This document shows, in pieces, positions 55,001 to 63,361 of a stretch of DNA of 64,000 nt. Below the pieces are notes generated by a model. That model had not been told where the DNA came from. It made no database searches and worked only from the letters and a program-made list of their open reading frames with translations. The stretch comes from Candidatus Tepidiaquacella proteinivora (GTDB lineage Bacteria > Bacteroidota > Ignavibacteria > Tepidaquicellales > Tepidaquicellaceae). Position 1 is the stretch's first letter. Every line of letters begins with the position of its first letter. The stretch lies in contig CP054675.1 of assembly GCA_013348845.1 (NCBI GenBank), positions 558,001 through 622,000 on the forward strand. Reading direction: 5' to 3'. The position numbers and the translations under genes are program-made.

Positions 55001-57049
55001 ATCATCAACTAAAAATTCAACAACTGCAGATTTCTTATTTGTTTTCAAAGAATTATAAAATAAAATATTATCAGATTTAGCCGAAACAATTATATCAACA
55101 TCTTCATCAGGCGTCATAATGAATACTTTACAAATATCTCCTTTTTTGTAGGAATCCTTATCAAACATAATTTGTAATTGTTTTGAATCCTGCCCATACC
55201 AATACCAGTAATTACCAGAATAAACATAAAAAGAAGTGGAAGATGTAATTTCGTTGCCTTTTTCGTCATAAGCGATAAGTTTAGCTTCATAAAAGCCTTC
55301 AGATTCCTTATCAGGAATTTCATAATATTCAGTAGATTTACCATCAGATTTAGTTCTACCATTGATAGTTTTAACCAATTCTTTCTCCATTTTATCATAA
55401 TAATAATATCTACTTCTATAAATTTCCAGTTTATAACCAGTCTCAATTGGTTTATCACCGAAATTCATAGCATTTATATTAAAGCTGACAGTTTCACCTG
55501 GTTTATAAAAATATCTTGATGTTTTTATGTTTGTATAAAACCCACCCCTTGTAACAAAAACTGTTGTCAACCCTGAAATTTCTCTTCTTGATTTATCTAC
55601 AACTCTTGCTTGAACAATATATCTGTAATCCGTGTAATAATCTCTCCACCACCACCAATAGCCATTGTATTCTTCTTTGAAATCCTCATTTACATTGTAA
55701 ACAAAATCAAATTTCCCTTCTTTATCAAGTTTTCCTTTCCCGGAATAAATCATCTTTGCTCCTGTAAAATTTTCATCAAGACTGGAATAAAACTCATTTT
55801 CTTCATACCACCAGGCATACTCAGTAAATTTCCACCAGGGGGTAAAATATCGTACCTTATAAATATTATATTCAACATCTGCGTCAACCACAGGATTTCC
55901 AAAAAAGTAATTAGCAGAGACAGATGCTTTAATAAGATCTTTACCGTAGTATTGACTTTTGTCGGTAGAGACAGCAACTTTATATTCAGGCTTTTTATAT
56001 TGTTCTACGGTAAAAGATTTTGAATACGATTTATTGTCTGATACAACAATATTAATTAAATAATCACCTAAATTAGCTTCATCATCTATCTTATAATTAC
56101 CACTAATACTACCATTTTCGTTAGTATAACTTTTAGTTTCATATACAGTCTGACTTTTGGGGTCTGTGATTTTTACTGTAACCTCTTTATTGGAGTAAGA
56201 TTTAAAGCCATATAAATCCTTTTGCTTTATGGTAGCTTTAAATAGTACTTCACTACCCGTCCTATACACAGGTTGTTGAGTTGTAATATAAACAGAATAA
56301 AGTTCATTTGGGAAAGAATAATAAGCATAGGGGTCAGATATAATTAAATCATTATCCTTATGACCTATTATTAAAATATCAGGACCCTGATTATTGACTA
56401 AAGAGAAATCAGGGGTATATTCACCATAAAAGACGCCGTTTTTAGTTGTATTTTTAAATTTGCTTTTCCCATTCTGGAAAAACTCCAAAGTTGCACCATC
56501 AATTGGCTCCCCAGTTTTTCTATCAACTACAAATGCAAGAACATTATTATTACCAGTTTCTGTAATTACTCCATAGGGAGAAACGATAAATCCGGTATAA
56601 GCAACGAACCTGCCTGACTTTACCTGAACAATATATGCACCAACATCATATTTCCCTAAATCCACATTTTCATTTATATAAAAATAATAATAGTCTTTTA
56701 TCCCGGAATATTTCTTTGTAATAGATTTCACTTCCTCTGTATAATATAGTAAATTAGAGCTGTCTTTACCAATAGTATTTAAATAATACTTTGAAGATTG
56801 GTTGGAATAAAATTCAACAATATTTTTAACTTTTAGAATCTTAAACTCAAATTTTTTAGTCATTTTTTCTTTTGCATTATAATCATAACTATATACTTGC
56901 AGGGTTACTTTTTCATTTGGATAATAAAGATTTGTCATATAAACACTAAAAGTGTTGGATTCTTCAGTTTGAGAATAAAGTTTACTGATTGATGTCATAA
57001 CAATGAATAACATTAAAAATGAATTGAAAAGAAATTTTTTGGGTTTCAT
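52076..57049 (-). CDS. Bacterial alpha-2-macroglobulin-like protein with CxEQ thioester
   Basis: This 1657-residue protein has a signal peptide ending near residue 27 (ISKLYSQ) and then a series of macroglobulin (MG) beta domains (for example VYRTGSEVLFKATIKQKDLY). A carboxypeptidase-regulatory-like insert near residue 820 reads GTIKGTLYDKNKNPVPDAII. The A2M core follows (LTEWRMTARVITEDTKVGQV), with the thioester motif GCVEQTMSRFLPSV near residue 1166 and the thioester-domain helices (SMQHSDGGWGWWVNDKSNPY). The protein is thought to trap periplasmic proteases. PbpC, its common neighbour, is absent here. Confidence 0.93.
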   Translation of the reverse strand: MKPKKFLFNSFLMLFIVMTSISKLYSQTEESNTFSVYMTNLYYPNEKVTLQVYSYDYNAKEKMTKKFEFKILKVKNIVEFYSNQSSKYYLNTIGKDSSNLLYYTEEVKSITKKYSGIKDYYYFYINENVDLGKYDVGAYIVQVKSGRFVAYTGFIVSPYGVITETGNNNVLAFVVDRKTGEPIDGATLEFFQNGKSKFKNTTKNGVFYGEYTPDFSLVNNQGPDILIIGHKDNDLIISDPYAYYSFPNELYSVYITTQQPVYRTGSEVLFKATIKQKDLYGFKSYSNKEVTVKITDPKSQTVYETKSYTNENGSISGNYKIDDEANLGDYLINIVVSDNKSYSKSFTVEQYKKPEYKVAVSTDKSQYYGKDLIKASVSANYFFGNPVVDADVEYNIYKVRYFTPWWKFTEYAWWYEENEFYSSLDENFTGAKMIYSGKGKLDKEGKFDFVYNVNEDFKEEYNGYWWWWRDYYTDYRYIVQARVVDKSRREISGLTTVFVTRGGFYTNIKTSRYFYKPGETVSFNINAMNFGDKPIETGYKLEIYRSRYYYYDKMEKELVKTINGRTKSDGKSTEYYEIPDKESEGFYEAKLIAYDEKGNEITSSTSFYVYSGNYWYWYGQDSKQLQIMFDKDSYKKGDICKVFIMTPDEDVDIIVSAKSDNILFYNSLKTNKKSAVVEFLVDDKFNSAFAFTVSYVKDFQLYSETKKITVIPEDKFLTVELLPSKNFYKPREEGELKVRVVDYKGNPVSNAEVSLGIVDESIYSIKEDKTKDIRQFFYSSLNTFVNTTFNLRSVIYGYSRLITIYEHFNLKSARESELGTIKGTLYDKNKNPVPDAIILVDDEFYADKTTVTGEFEFKLPEGEYEISVFMGEEKSDALVKLKVKKGETKTIKLYTEKDLNKIVDYEIQSEIDAPRGELKEETGKPLRKDISKDGKEKDKDGKLVEPEVRTDFRDAILWMPYVKTDNDGYAYVNVKYPDNLTEWRMTARVITEDTKVGQVIAKVITRKDLLVRMETPRFLQMDDELLITTVIHNYLDNDKNTRIKFKAEGVSLIGDSVKILKLKSNSDESIDWKIKVNNPFGYAKLYCEALTDQESDAVEISVPLQPRGLEMVNMIASNISEEWKTDSKSFSIPDYVDIRSAGLKFSLSPSIASTILTSLDELVGYPYGCVEQTMSRFLPSVVVAEAFKEFNVPLEDKTKRELPEMVNQGLKRLYSMQHSDGGWGWWVNDKSNPYMTAYVVYGLTIASDAGFDIKSGVYTKGISALKSLLKSESNYVTKAYMLYVLSLTKDKDVKFIDNELLNIKYKDVNDYARSLIALSYSNIGDNASSLVEIDKIIENAKMVGDELTYWEGSSFHYNWQDDKVQTTAMVLKALVKIKPNSPLIDKVVRWLLMQRKGLSWRSTQETAIIVYSLIDYLKITDELDPDFNVKVFLNNEFIYERKYSKDDVYKKDSLIRISYDKIQKGSNEIRIEKSGKGKLYFSGNVYYFDNSNNISATENWFRVEREYYNLEKYVHYSGDKITYRKKYFSGEVKSGDMIFVKIKVYSKEKELNYFMLEEPLPAGCEVIKDDWAYQIEDEKNYEGYKYYFWRWWYADKDVRDNRITFFATYLYGGEQEFSYIMRAQIPGHYYVNPARAMLMYYPEMNGNTTDLKLIITE

Positions 57050-57146
57050 ATATTATTATTTTAATTATTTAACATATTAAGTGAAATCTAAATTTTATAG
57101 TCAATTTAATTAAACTATGTTCCCGAAAATTAGACTTTTATTTTTC

Positions 57147-57162
57147 CAAAATAGGTATTTTG
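57147..57162. promoter_or_regulatory. Palindrome in the divergent A2M/CDGSH intergenic region
   Basis: CAAAATA-GG-TATTTTG is a perfect seven-base inverted repeat. It lies 98 bases from the A2M start and 102 from the CDGSH start. TATTTTG occurs on each strand and resembles a -7 element, so it could be two back-to-back promoters or one operator. Confidence 0.35.
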
Positions 57163-57263
57163 ACAGATTAAAAATAAAATTAACAGAAGTCAAAACGGAT
57201 TTTTAATGAATATTAAATTAACTGAAATTTTAATAAATTAAATAAAAATCAAAATAAAAGCTT

Positions 57264-57500
57264 ATGTCAAAGCCAAAAATAGCTCAGAAATCACCTTATA
57301 TACAAGATGTAAAACCAGGACAATATTGGTGGTGTTCCTGCGGATTATCAAAAAATCAGCCATTTTGCGATGGTTCACATAAAGAGACAGAATTCACACC
57401 TATTTCAGTAGAAATTACAGAAGAAAAGAAAATTGCCTGGTGCGGATGCAAACATTCTGCTAATGGCTGTTTCTGTGATGGTACACACAGAAATTTATAG
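57264..57500 (+). CDS. Double-CDGSH iron-sulfur protein
   Basis: This 78-residue protein has two CDGSH-type 2Fe-2S motifs: C24-x-C26...C35-DGSH39 (CSCGLSKNQPFCDGSH) and C60-x-C62...C71-DGTH75 (CGCKHSANGCFCDGTH). The 3Cys-1His set is complete in both halves. Such small proteins (mitoNEET/MiNT-like) hold redox-active, labile clusters; their bacterial role is not well defined. It starts in the 214-base divergent region shared with A2M and is followed 43 bases later by an alpha/beta hydrolase. Confidence 0.92.
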   Translation: MSKPKIAQKSPYIQDVKPGQYWWCSCGLSKNQPFCDGSHKETEFTPISVEITEEKKIAWCGCKHSANGCFCDGTHRNL

Positions 57501-57543
57501 TTAGTTATTAATATTAATAACAACATTTATAAAAACATTAATT

Positions 57544-58332
57544 ATGAAAGAAATAAATATAAATGGAATTACTGTATTTGATTATGAAGGAGAAAAAGCA
57601 CCTCTTATATTTATTCATGCTTTTCCCCTTTCAAGCGAAATGTGGTCAAAGCAAGTAAGTTTTTTTAAAGACAAATATAGAGTTATAACTTATGATGTAC
57701 GTGGATTAGGAAAGAGCAAACAAAATAATAATCAATTTACCCTTGAAGAATATGCTAATGATTTATTATCAATCTATGAAAATTTACATTTGAATAAAAT
57801 ATGTGCCTGCGGATTATCAATGGGTGGTTATATTATATTAAGGGCATTAGAAAAAGCTCCAGAAATTTTTTCCTGTGTAATACTTGCAGATACAAGAGCA
57901 GAAAGAGATACCGATGAAGTTTTAATTTCACGTTCAAATGCAATTATAGATATAAAATCAGGAAAAGTATATGATGTTCTGAACGAATATTTAAAGAAAT
58001 TACTTTCAGAAAAAAGCTATAATGATAAAGATATAAAGGAATATGTTTTCAATATAATGAAAAGCAATTCAGAAGAAGGGATTATAGGTGCATTACTTGC
58101 AATAGCAACAAGGACAACAACTCTTGAATCATTAAAAAACCTGAAAATACCTGCTTTAATTTTAGTTGGAGAACAAGATACTCTGACCCCGATTCAATAT
58201 TCTGAAAGTATGAATAAATTACTTATCAATTCTACACTTGATATCATTCCGAATTCAGGACATCTATCAAATATTGAGAATCCCGAATATTTCAACAATT
58301 CAATATATAAATTCCTTCAAAAAAATTTGTAA
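57544..58332 (+). CDS. Alpha/beta-hydrolase fold protein
   Basis: This 262-residue cytoplasmic hydrolase begins with an IHAFPLSSEMW oxyanion strand. It has the nucleophile elbow CGLSMGGYI (S92), then the acid in LVGEQDTLTP and the histidine in NSGHLSNIENP. This is the complete catalytic triad of the fold, resembling 3-oxoadipate-enol-lactonase-like or PcaD-type proteins. Substrate is unknown: esters, lactones or thioesters are all possible. It follows the CDGSH gene by 43 bases and converges on the APC permease. Confidence 0.87.
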   Translation: MKEININGITVFDYEGEKAPLIFIHAFPLSSEMWSKQVSFFKDKYRVITYDVRGLGKSKQNNNQFTLEEYANDLLSIYENLHLNKICACGLSMGGYIILRALEKAPEIFSCVILADTRAERDTDEVLISRSNAIIDIKSGKVYDVLNEYLKKLLSEKSYNDKDIKEYVFNIMKSNSEEGIIGALLAIATRTTTLESLKNLKIPALILVGEQDTLTPIQYSESMNKLLINSTLDIIPNSGHLSNIENPEYFNNSIYKFLQKNL

Positions 58333-58353
58333 TTATTCTTAGTGAATTCGTTT

Positions 58354-60429
58354 TTATAGATCAGCAATAAATTCTCTGTCATAACTAATAATTCTAATTC
58401 TAATGTGTTTTGATTCATCTGACTGAACAGTCCCCCAAATTAGAGCTAATTGTTCCAATTGAATATCAGGTTTATATTTTGCAGATAAACCTATAACAAC
58501 TTCACGAACACCCAGCATATTAGCAGTATTCATAATTGAGAAGAACGCATTATTAGTTGGTACAATAATAGTAATAACAGGTTTTCCGATTTTTTCTGAT
58601 ACATCGACCACATTACTAAAAAGTTCTCTCTCGTCTTTTTGTAAATCTCTTTCCACAAAAGTAGAAAATTTATCAGTAAAGACTCTACCTATCATAACTA
58701 TAACATCGGTTTTTTCAATATCTGTTTCACTCAATACTTTCTGTAAATGGCTTAAGTTATTCGGGTCTTTCACTGCGACAAGGACCCTGTCATTTAGTTC
58801 ACTCCCAATAGTTTTCGGAGTAATTTCAAATTCATCCTCAAGGTTGAAATGTTCAAGAACTCTTTTACTTTTTTCTGTAAGATATTCTTCCTCAGGACTA
58901 ATTTCTTTAGCTTTAGTTTTCTTTTTATTAATTAATTCTGAAACTGAAAAGATAATAAAGAAAGAGAAAGTAAAAATAAATCCAGATAGAGTCGCAACAG
59001 GTTTAGTGAATAAATTAGTCATAGCAACAAAAAACAAGACAAGGAAGACAGTAATGATACCAAGAGGAATATGTAACCTACCAATATTTAAATTTAAAGG
59101 ATATCTCCATTCTCTTGGTCTTTTATCTTTATATCTTAATACAATCATAGCGAAAGCTTTTAAAGTCAAACTCCAGATCACCCCAAAAGCATAAGCTTCA
59201 CCGAGCAGAAGAATTTCCCCGCCTGATAAAATAATCGTTAAGATCTGCATACCTGCAATTAAAGATAACATTCTATGAGTAGTCCCATATTTTTTTTGTG
59301 GTTTTCTTAGCCAATCAGTTAAGATTCCATCTTCAGCAACTCTATTTAAGACACTATTTGCTCCAACAATTGAAGTATTCACAGCGGCAGAAAGAATCAG
59401 GACACCAACTAAAACTACAAAAGTGTGAATAACCAATTTAAGCCATTCAGGAGCAGCAAGAAACATTGCAATACCACCAATTAAATTATCAATATATTGC
59501 GGTCTGACAGAATCCGGTATTAACATAACTCCAAGAAAAGAAACAGCAGGGGTAACAACAACGCTGAATATAAATATAGTTAAAATAGTTTTTTTGAAAT
59601 TTTTTAATTTAGGATATTCAATTTCCCTATAAACCTGCCCAAGAGTTTCGAGACCACTCATAGCAAGTAAAGAATGTCCGAAAGCGATTAATATGCTAAA
59701 AGCAGTAATAGATTTAATCCAATCCCAATTTTTAAACCAACCAAAAGCTTCATCAGATAAGTTAATTTTTAAATCAGGCAAATTTTTAAAGAAAGGTTCA
59801 CCTTTTATCCACAACGTGAAAAGACTCCAGGCAATAATCAACACACCCATAATTCCGGTAATAATAAAAATTTTCAAAGCTTTTCCTGAAGACTCTTCAA
59901 TTCCTTTAATATTCTCCCAATAAAAATAAGCAACAATAACAATCGCAACAAACATTGCAAACAAATTCTTATTGAGAGAAATGTTAATATTTAAATGTGA
60001 GAAAGTATCATTAATTAAACCAACAAAATAATGTCCTGCGGACACACTACTAATAGGACCTGTAAGTACATAATCAAATACAAGTGCGCTAACAGCAATT
60101 TTTGAAATAATGTTACCAAGTGCAAATTTGACTACTCTATAAACACCACCCCTAACGAACAGAGGTGAGGATTCCATATACAATCCGGAGACGGCAAAAG
60201 AAAATAACATAACACAAAGAATAAAATACGGAGCAACTTCGCCAACAAACTGTTCAGCAATTCCGCCAATGTAATAAGCAGTAGAACCGAGGTCACCCAC
60301 AACGATAGCAGCTGCTCTCCAGAAAGAAATGAAAACAAACATAACAGAAGATAGCACTATTGCTTTTGCAGCCCCTGAAACAACATTTTGTTTATTACTT
60401 AATAAAGGCTCGGTTTCTTCTTTTTGCAT
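58354..60429 (-). CDS. APC-family amino-acid permease with C-terminal USP-like domain
   Basis: This 691-residue membrane protein has about 12-14 helices in the first ~480 residues, with APC features such as GGIAEQFVGEVAPYFILCVM, MSGLETLGQVYREIEYPKLK and NTSIVGANSVLNRVAEDGIL. After the last helix a soluble tail of ~150 residues shows a universal-stress-like fold: DRVLVAVKDPNNLSHLQKVL and VVIGLSAKYKPDIQLEQL. It may sense or regulate transport. Substrate is not visible. The gene is separated from the PpiD-like gene by 34 bases. Confidence 0.86.
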   Translation of the reverse strand: MQKEETEPLLSNKQNVVSGAAKAIVLSSVMFVFISFWRAAAIVVGDLGSTAYYIGGIAEQFVGEVAPYFILCVMLFSFAVSGLYMESSPLFVRGGVYRVVKFALGNIISKIAVSALVFDYVLTGPISSVSAGHYFVGLINDTFSHLNINISLNKNLFAMFVAIVIVAYFYWENIKGIEESSGKALKIFIITGIMGVLIIAWSLFTLWIKGEPFFKNLPDLKINLSDEAFGWFKNWDWIKSITAFSILIAFGHSLLAMSGLETLGQVYREIEYPKLKNFKKTILTIFIFSVVVTPAVSFLGVMLIPDSVRPQYIDNLIGGIAMFLAAPEWLKLVIHTFVVLVGVLILSAAVNTSIVGANSVLNRVAEDGILTDWLRKPQKKYGTTHRMLSLIAGMQILTIILSGGEILLLGEAYAFGVIWSLTLKAFAMIVLRYKDKRPREWRYPLNLNIGRLHIPLGIITVFLVLFFVAMTNLFTKPVATLSGFIFTFSFFIIFSVSELINKKKTKAKEISPEEEYLTEKSKRVLEHFNLEDEFEITPKTIGSELNDRVLVAVKDPNNLSHLQKVLSETDIEKTDVIVMIGRVFTDKFSTFVERDLQKDERELFSNVVDVSEKIGKPVITIIVPTNNAFFSIMNTANMLGVREVVIGLSAKYKPDIQLEQLALIWGTVQSDESKHIRIRIISYDREFIADL

Positions 60430-60463
60430 AGAAAAAAGTTAGATTCAACAAGCAGCCTTAGAA

Positions 60464-62623
60464 TCACATATATAATTCACGATTGTCAATAATATCAGAT
60501 TTCTCTTCAAGATTGTTCAAATATTCCTGAAATGCTGATTGTTGTTTAGTGCTCATAATATTCTTATATATTTCACTACGTTTAGTAAGATAATCAGATT
60601 CATCAAAAGGTGTAATCGATTTCATCTTTATAATATATATACCATCGTTTCCTCTTATAGGTTCAGAAAGTTCACCGGGTTTTAATTCAAAGATTTTATT
60701 GTAAAGTGCATAATCCAGACCAATTTTATTATCAGGACGACTAAAACTAATACTATCTGCGGAAGCGAAAGTGTACATAGGATATAAGTTCTGAAGTGAA
60801 AGAATATCTCCTGCGTGAATATTAGGTCTGATCTGGTTAGCACTATTTAATAAAATCTGGAATTTCTTTTCTCTGATTACGAGAGGTTTAATAACAGAAA
60901 CTTTAATTGAATCGAAGTTTTTATAGCCTTCTGGTATTACTTTAACAATTTGATAAACACCATAACCGTTTTGAGTTTTCACAGGCTCGAGAAAATCCCC
61001 GGCTTTATGTCTGAATGCAAAATTCATAAGTGCTTTTATTTTACTAACATTTGGCAGATTATCGTCTTTTGAGAATTCCGGTGTCAACATAGGAGTTAAT
61101 TTATATATAGAAGCAACGGAATCAAAAGGAATTCCCCTGTCAAGGTCTTTCCAAAATTCATAAGCTTTATTTTTCAGGGCATTTCTCGTAATTTCACTCA
61201 TTGAAACTGTTTTCCTGATCTCAGCGACCTTGTATTCTTTCTTAGATTTAGCAATAACTTTAATAATATGATATCCAAAAGTAGTTTTAATTGGTCCGAC
61301 AACAGAACCTGCTTTAGAGTTGAAGCAAGCATCTTCAAATTCTTTGACCATCCTACCTTTACTGAACCAACCAAGTTCACCGCCGGAATATTTAGAACCT
61401 TCATCTTCAGAATAAGTTAGTGCTAAATCTTCAAACTTTTGACCTTCTTTAGCTTTTTTAAAAACTTCATCAGCTTGTTTTTTCGCAGCGATAGAATCAT
61501 TTCCAAATTTAATTAAAATATGTTGAGCGAATACAAACTCTTCATCACCTTCTTTAATATCAATTATTTTTACCACTTTATAAGCGTCAAAATCTATAAG
61601 CAATTCAGATACATCACCAATTTTTCCATTGAGGAAAAACCAGGCACCTTTTCTTGGCAAATCACCAAGTTTTTTAAAATTGCTATCATACGGAACTTCA
61701 GAGTATTCATTAACGAATGCTATTAAATTAGAATCTTCCAAAGATTTCAATTCAGTAATATAAGTTGTTTCAAATTGTTTTTTCATAAAAGCAGAATCTT
61801 CAGGAGAAGCACTTTCAGGAAATATAACATACTTTAACTGCACCATTTCTCTTTGTCTGTAATCAGATTTATGCTCTTCATAATAATTTTTCAAATCTTC
61901 TTCTGTAACAGAATATAAATTAGAATCAGTAACTGAATTTAAACCCAGCATCATATAGTCAAAGCTTGCTTTGATATTTTCATCCAAATACTTTCTTAAA
62001 ACTTCACCTTCAGTAACAACAGTGGAACCTAAAATTACATCCTGCAGTTTTTCATATTTTAATTGAAGGAACAATTGTTTTTCAATATCTGCCCAAGCTT
62101 TAACAATTTCTGGATTATTACTTTGAAGTGTCTGGTACATAAGGTCAGTTCTAAACACATTGGTAGAGTCAGTAAAAAAGTTTTTTAACCATTGAGGAAG
62201 AGTTTCAGGCCTATTATATACCCAATCTTTAATTTCTTCTTCTGAAACTTTTATCCCAAGTCTGTCGATTTCCTGCTCAATCAAAATTCTTTGAACCATA
62301 CCCTGCCAAACTTGTTCTTTCAATTGCTGAAGAGTTCTTTCATCAATTTCCTTTTTGTTATTTCTTTCGAGATAACCTTTAATCTGATTATTCAGTTCTT
62401 CCATATACTCTTTATATTCAACCTTCTGACCATTAATAACAGCAAAATCAATCTGCCCTCTGCTTAAACCGAGATAATTCATACCCCAGTCAAAAATAAT
62501 AGTACCGAGAAAAGCAATAACAACAATAATAAGAATCAGGGGCATTTTATCCCTCATTCTATTCATAATCCCACGAGGCTGGATTTTCTTTTCTTGTCCT
62601 TTTTCAATGTTATTTTTTGCCAT
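60464..62623 (-). CDS. Membrane-anchored peptidyl-prolyl isomerase (PpiD/SurA-like)
   Basis: This 719-residue protein has a single TM segment near residues 29-51 (PLILIIVVIAFLGTIIFDWG) and a SurA_N-like chaperone region (GQKVEYKEYMEELNNQIKGY, KVSEEEIKDWVYN). A parvulin PPIase domain lies around residues 355-455: FAQHILIKFGNDSIAAKKQA, GGELGWFSKGRMVKEFEDAC and FGYHIIKVI. A more degenerate second parvulin-like part follows (GYGVYQIVKV). This is the PpiD layout: a periplasmic foldase at the inner membrane that aids outer-membrane protein folding. It shares the strand with the APC permease. Confidence 0.88.
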   Translation of the reverse strand: MAKNNIEKGQEKKIQPRGIMNRMRDKMPLILIIVVIAFLGTIIFDWGMNYLGLSRGQIDFAVINGQKVEYKEYMEELNNQIKGYLERNNKKEIDERTLQQLKEQVWQGMVQRILIEQEIDRLGIKVSEEEIKDWVYNRPETLPQWLKNFFTDSTNVFRTDLMYQTLQSNNPEIVKAWADIEKQLFLQLKYEKLQDVILGSTVVTEGEVLRKYLDENIKASFDYMMLGLNSVTDSNLYSVTEEDLKNYYEEHKSDYRQREMVQLKYVIFPESASPEDSAFMKKQFETTYITELKSLEDSNLIAFVNEYSEVPYDSNFKKLGDLPRKGAWFFLNGKIGDVSELLIDFDAYKVVKIIDIKEGDEEFVFAQHILIKFGNDSIAAKKQADEVFKKAKEGQKFEDLALTYSEDEGSKYSGGELGWFSKGRMVKEFEDACFNSKAGSVVGPIKTTFGYHIIKVIAKSKKEYKVAEIRKTVSMSEITRNALKNKAYEFWKDLDRGIPFDSVASIYKLTPMLTPEFSKDDNLPNVSKIKALMNFAFRHKAGDFLEPVKTQNGYGVYQIVKVIPEGYKNFDSIKVSVIKPLVIREKKFQILLNSANQIRPNIHAGDILSLQNLYPMYTFASADSISFSRPDNKIGLDYALYNKIFELKPGELSEPIRGNDGIYIIKMKSITPFDESDYLTKRSEIYKNIMSTKQQSAFQEYLNNLEEKSDIIDNRELYM

Positions 62624-62863
62624 AATTATAAATAAATTCTTTTAAAACAAACTTTAAAATTATATTTTTTCAAATGTAAAATCAATGAATATGTTAAAAC
62701 CATAGCACAACAATAATTGATATTAAAATCTGAAAAATCATAAATATTTTAAATTTAACAGGAATTTAATTATTTGAAACTTTCATAAACCGATAAATGT
62801 TTAAAGAATATCAATTTATATTATGTAATAAATTAACTATATTGAATAAACAAAAAAAATTAT

Positions 62864-63355
62864 ATGAAAAAAATTATCGGTCTTTTCGTTTTATTTGCTT
62901 TTACAATTATTTTCACAGGTTGTCCTTATCAATCCACTATTCCAATTGATGATACGCCTGAAATATCAGTTGATTCAAAACTAATCGGGAACTGGGGTAC
63001 AAGTAATACAAGTTATTACAAGGTATCAAAAAAGTCAAATTATCTATACAGTATTATTTATGTAGAGCTCGATTCTAATGGTATAGAAGAAATATCTTCA
63101 AAATATGAAGGTTATCTGTCTAAAATAGGAAATGTTACATATTTAAATTTAAAAGATTTAGATGAGACTAATAGTGAAGGCAAATACTATATATATAAAT
63201 TTGAGTTTGAAAATGGAAACATAATCTTAACGGGAGTAACCCCTTATATTAAGGAGGATTTTTCTGATTCAAAAGAACTCAAAAAATTCTTTAAGAAAAA
63301 TCAGGATAACAGTTACTTTTTTATGGATCCTGTTGAATACAGGAAAATAAGATAA
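62864..63355 (+). CDS. Putative lipoprotein of unknown function
   Basis: This 163-residue protein has a lipoprotein signal peptide with lipobox FTGC (C20). The mature part starts PYQSTIPIDDTPEISVDS and contains LIGNWGTSNTSYYKVSKKSN, a lipocalin-like opening (GNW) seen in many Bacteroidota lipoproteins. Strand-rich segments follow (SSKYEGYLSKIGNVTYLNLK, YIYKFEFENGNIILTG). A beta-barrel lipocalin-like fold is plausible but not demonstrated. It converges on the epimerase (6 bases between stops). Confidence 0.82.
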   Translation: MKKIIGLFVLFAFTIIFTGCPYQSTIPIDDTPEISVDSKLIGNWGTSNTSYYKVSKKSNYLYSIIYVELDSNGIEEISSKYEGYLSKIGNVTYLNLKDLDETNSEGKYYIYKFEFENGNIILTGVTPYIKEDFSDSKELKKFFKKNQDNSYFFMDPVEYRKIR

Positions 63356-63361
63356 TCTTTA

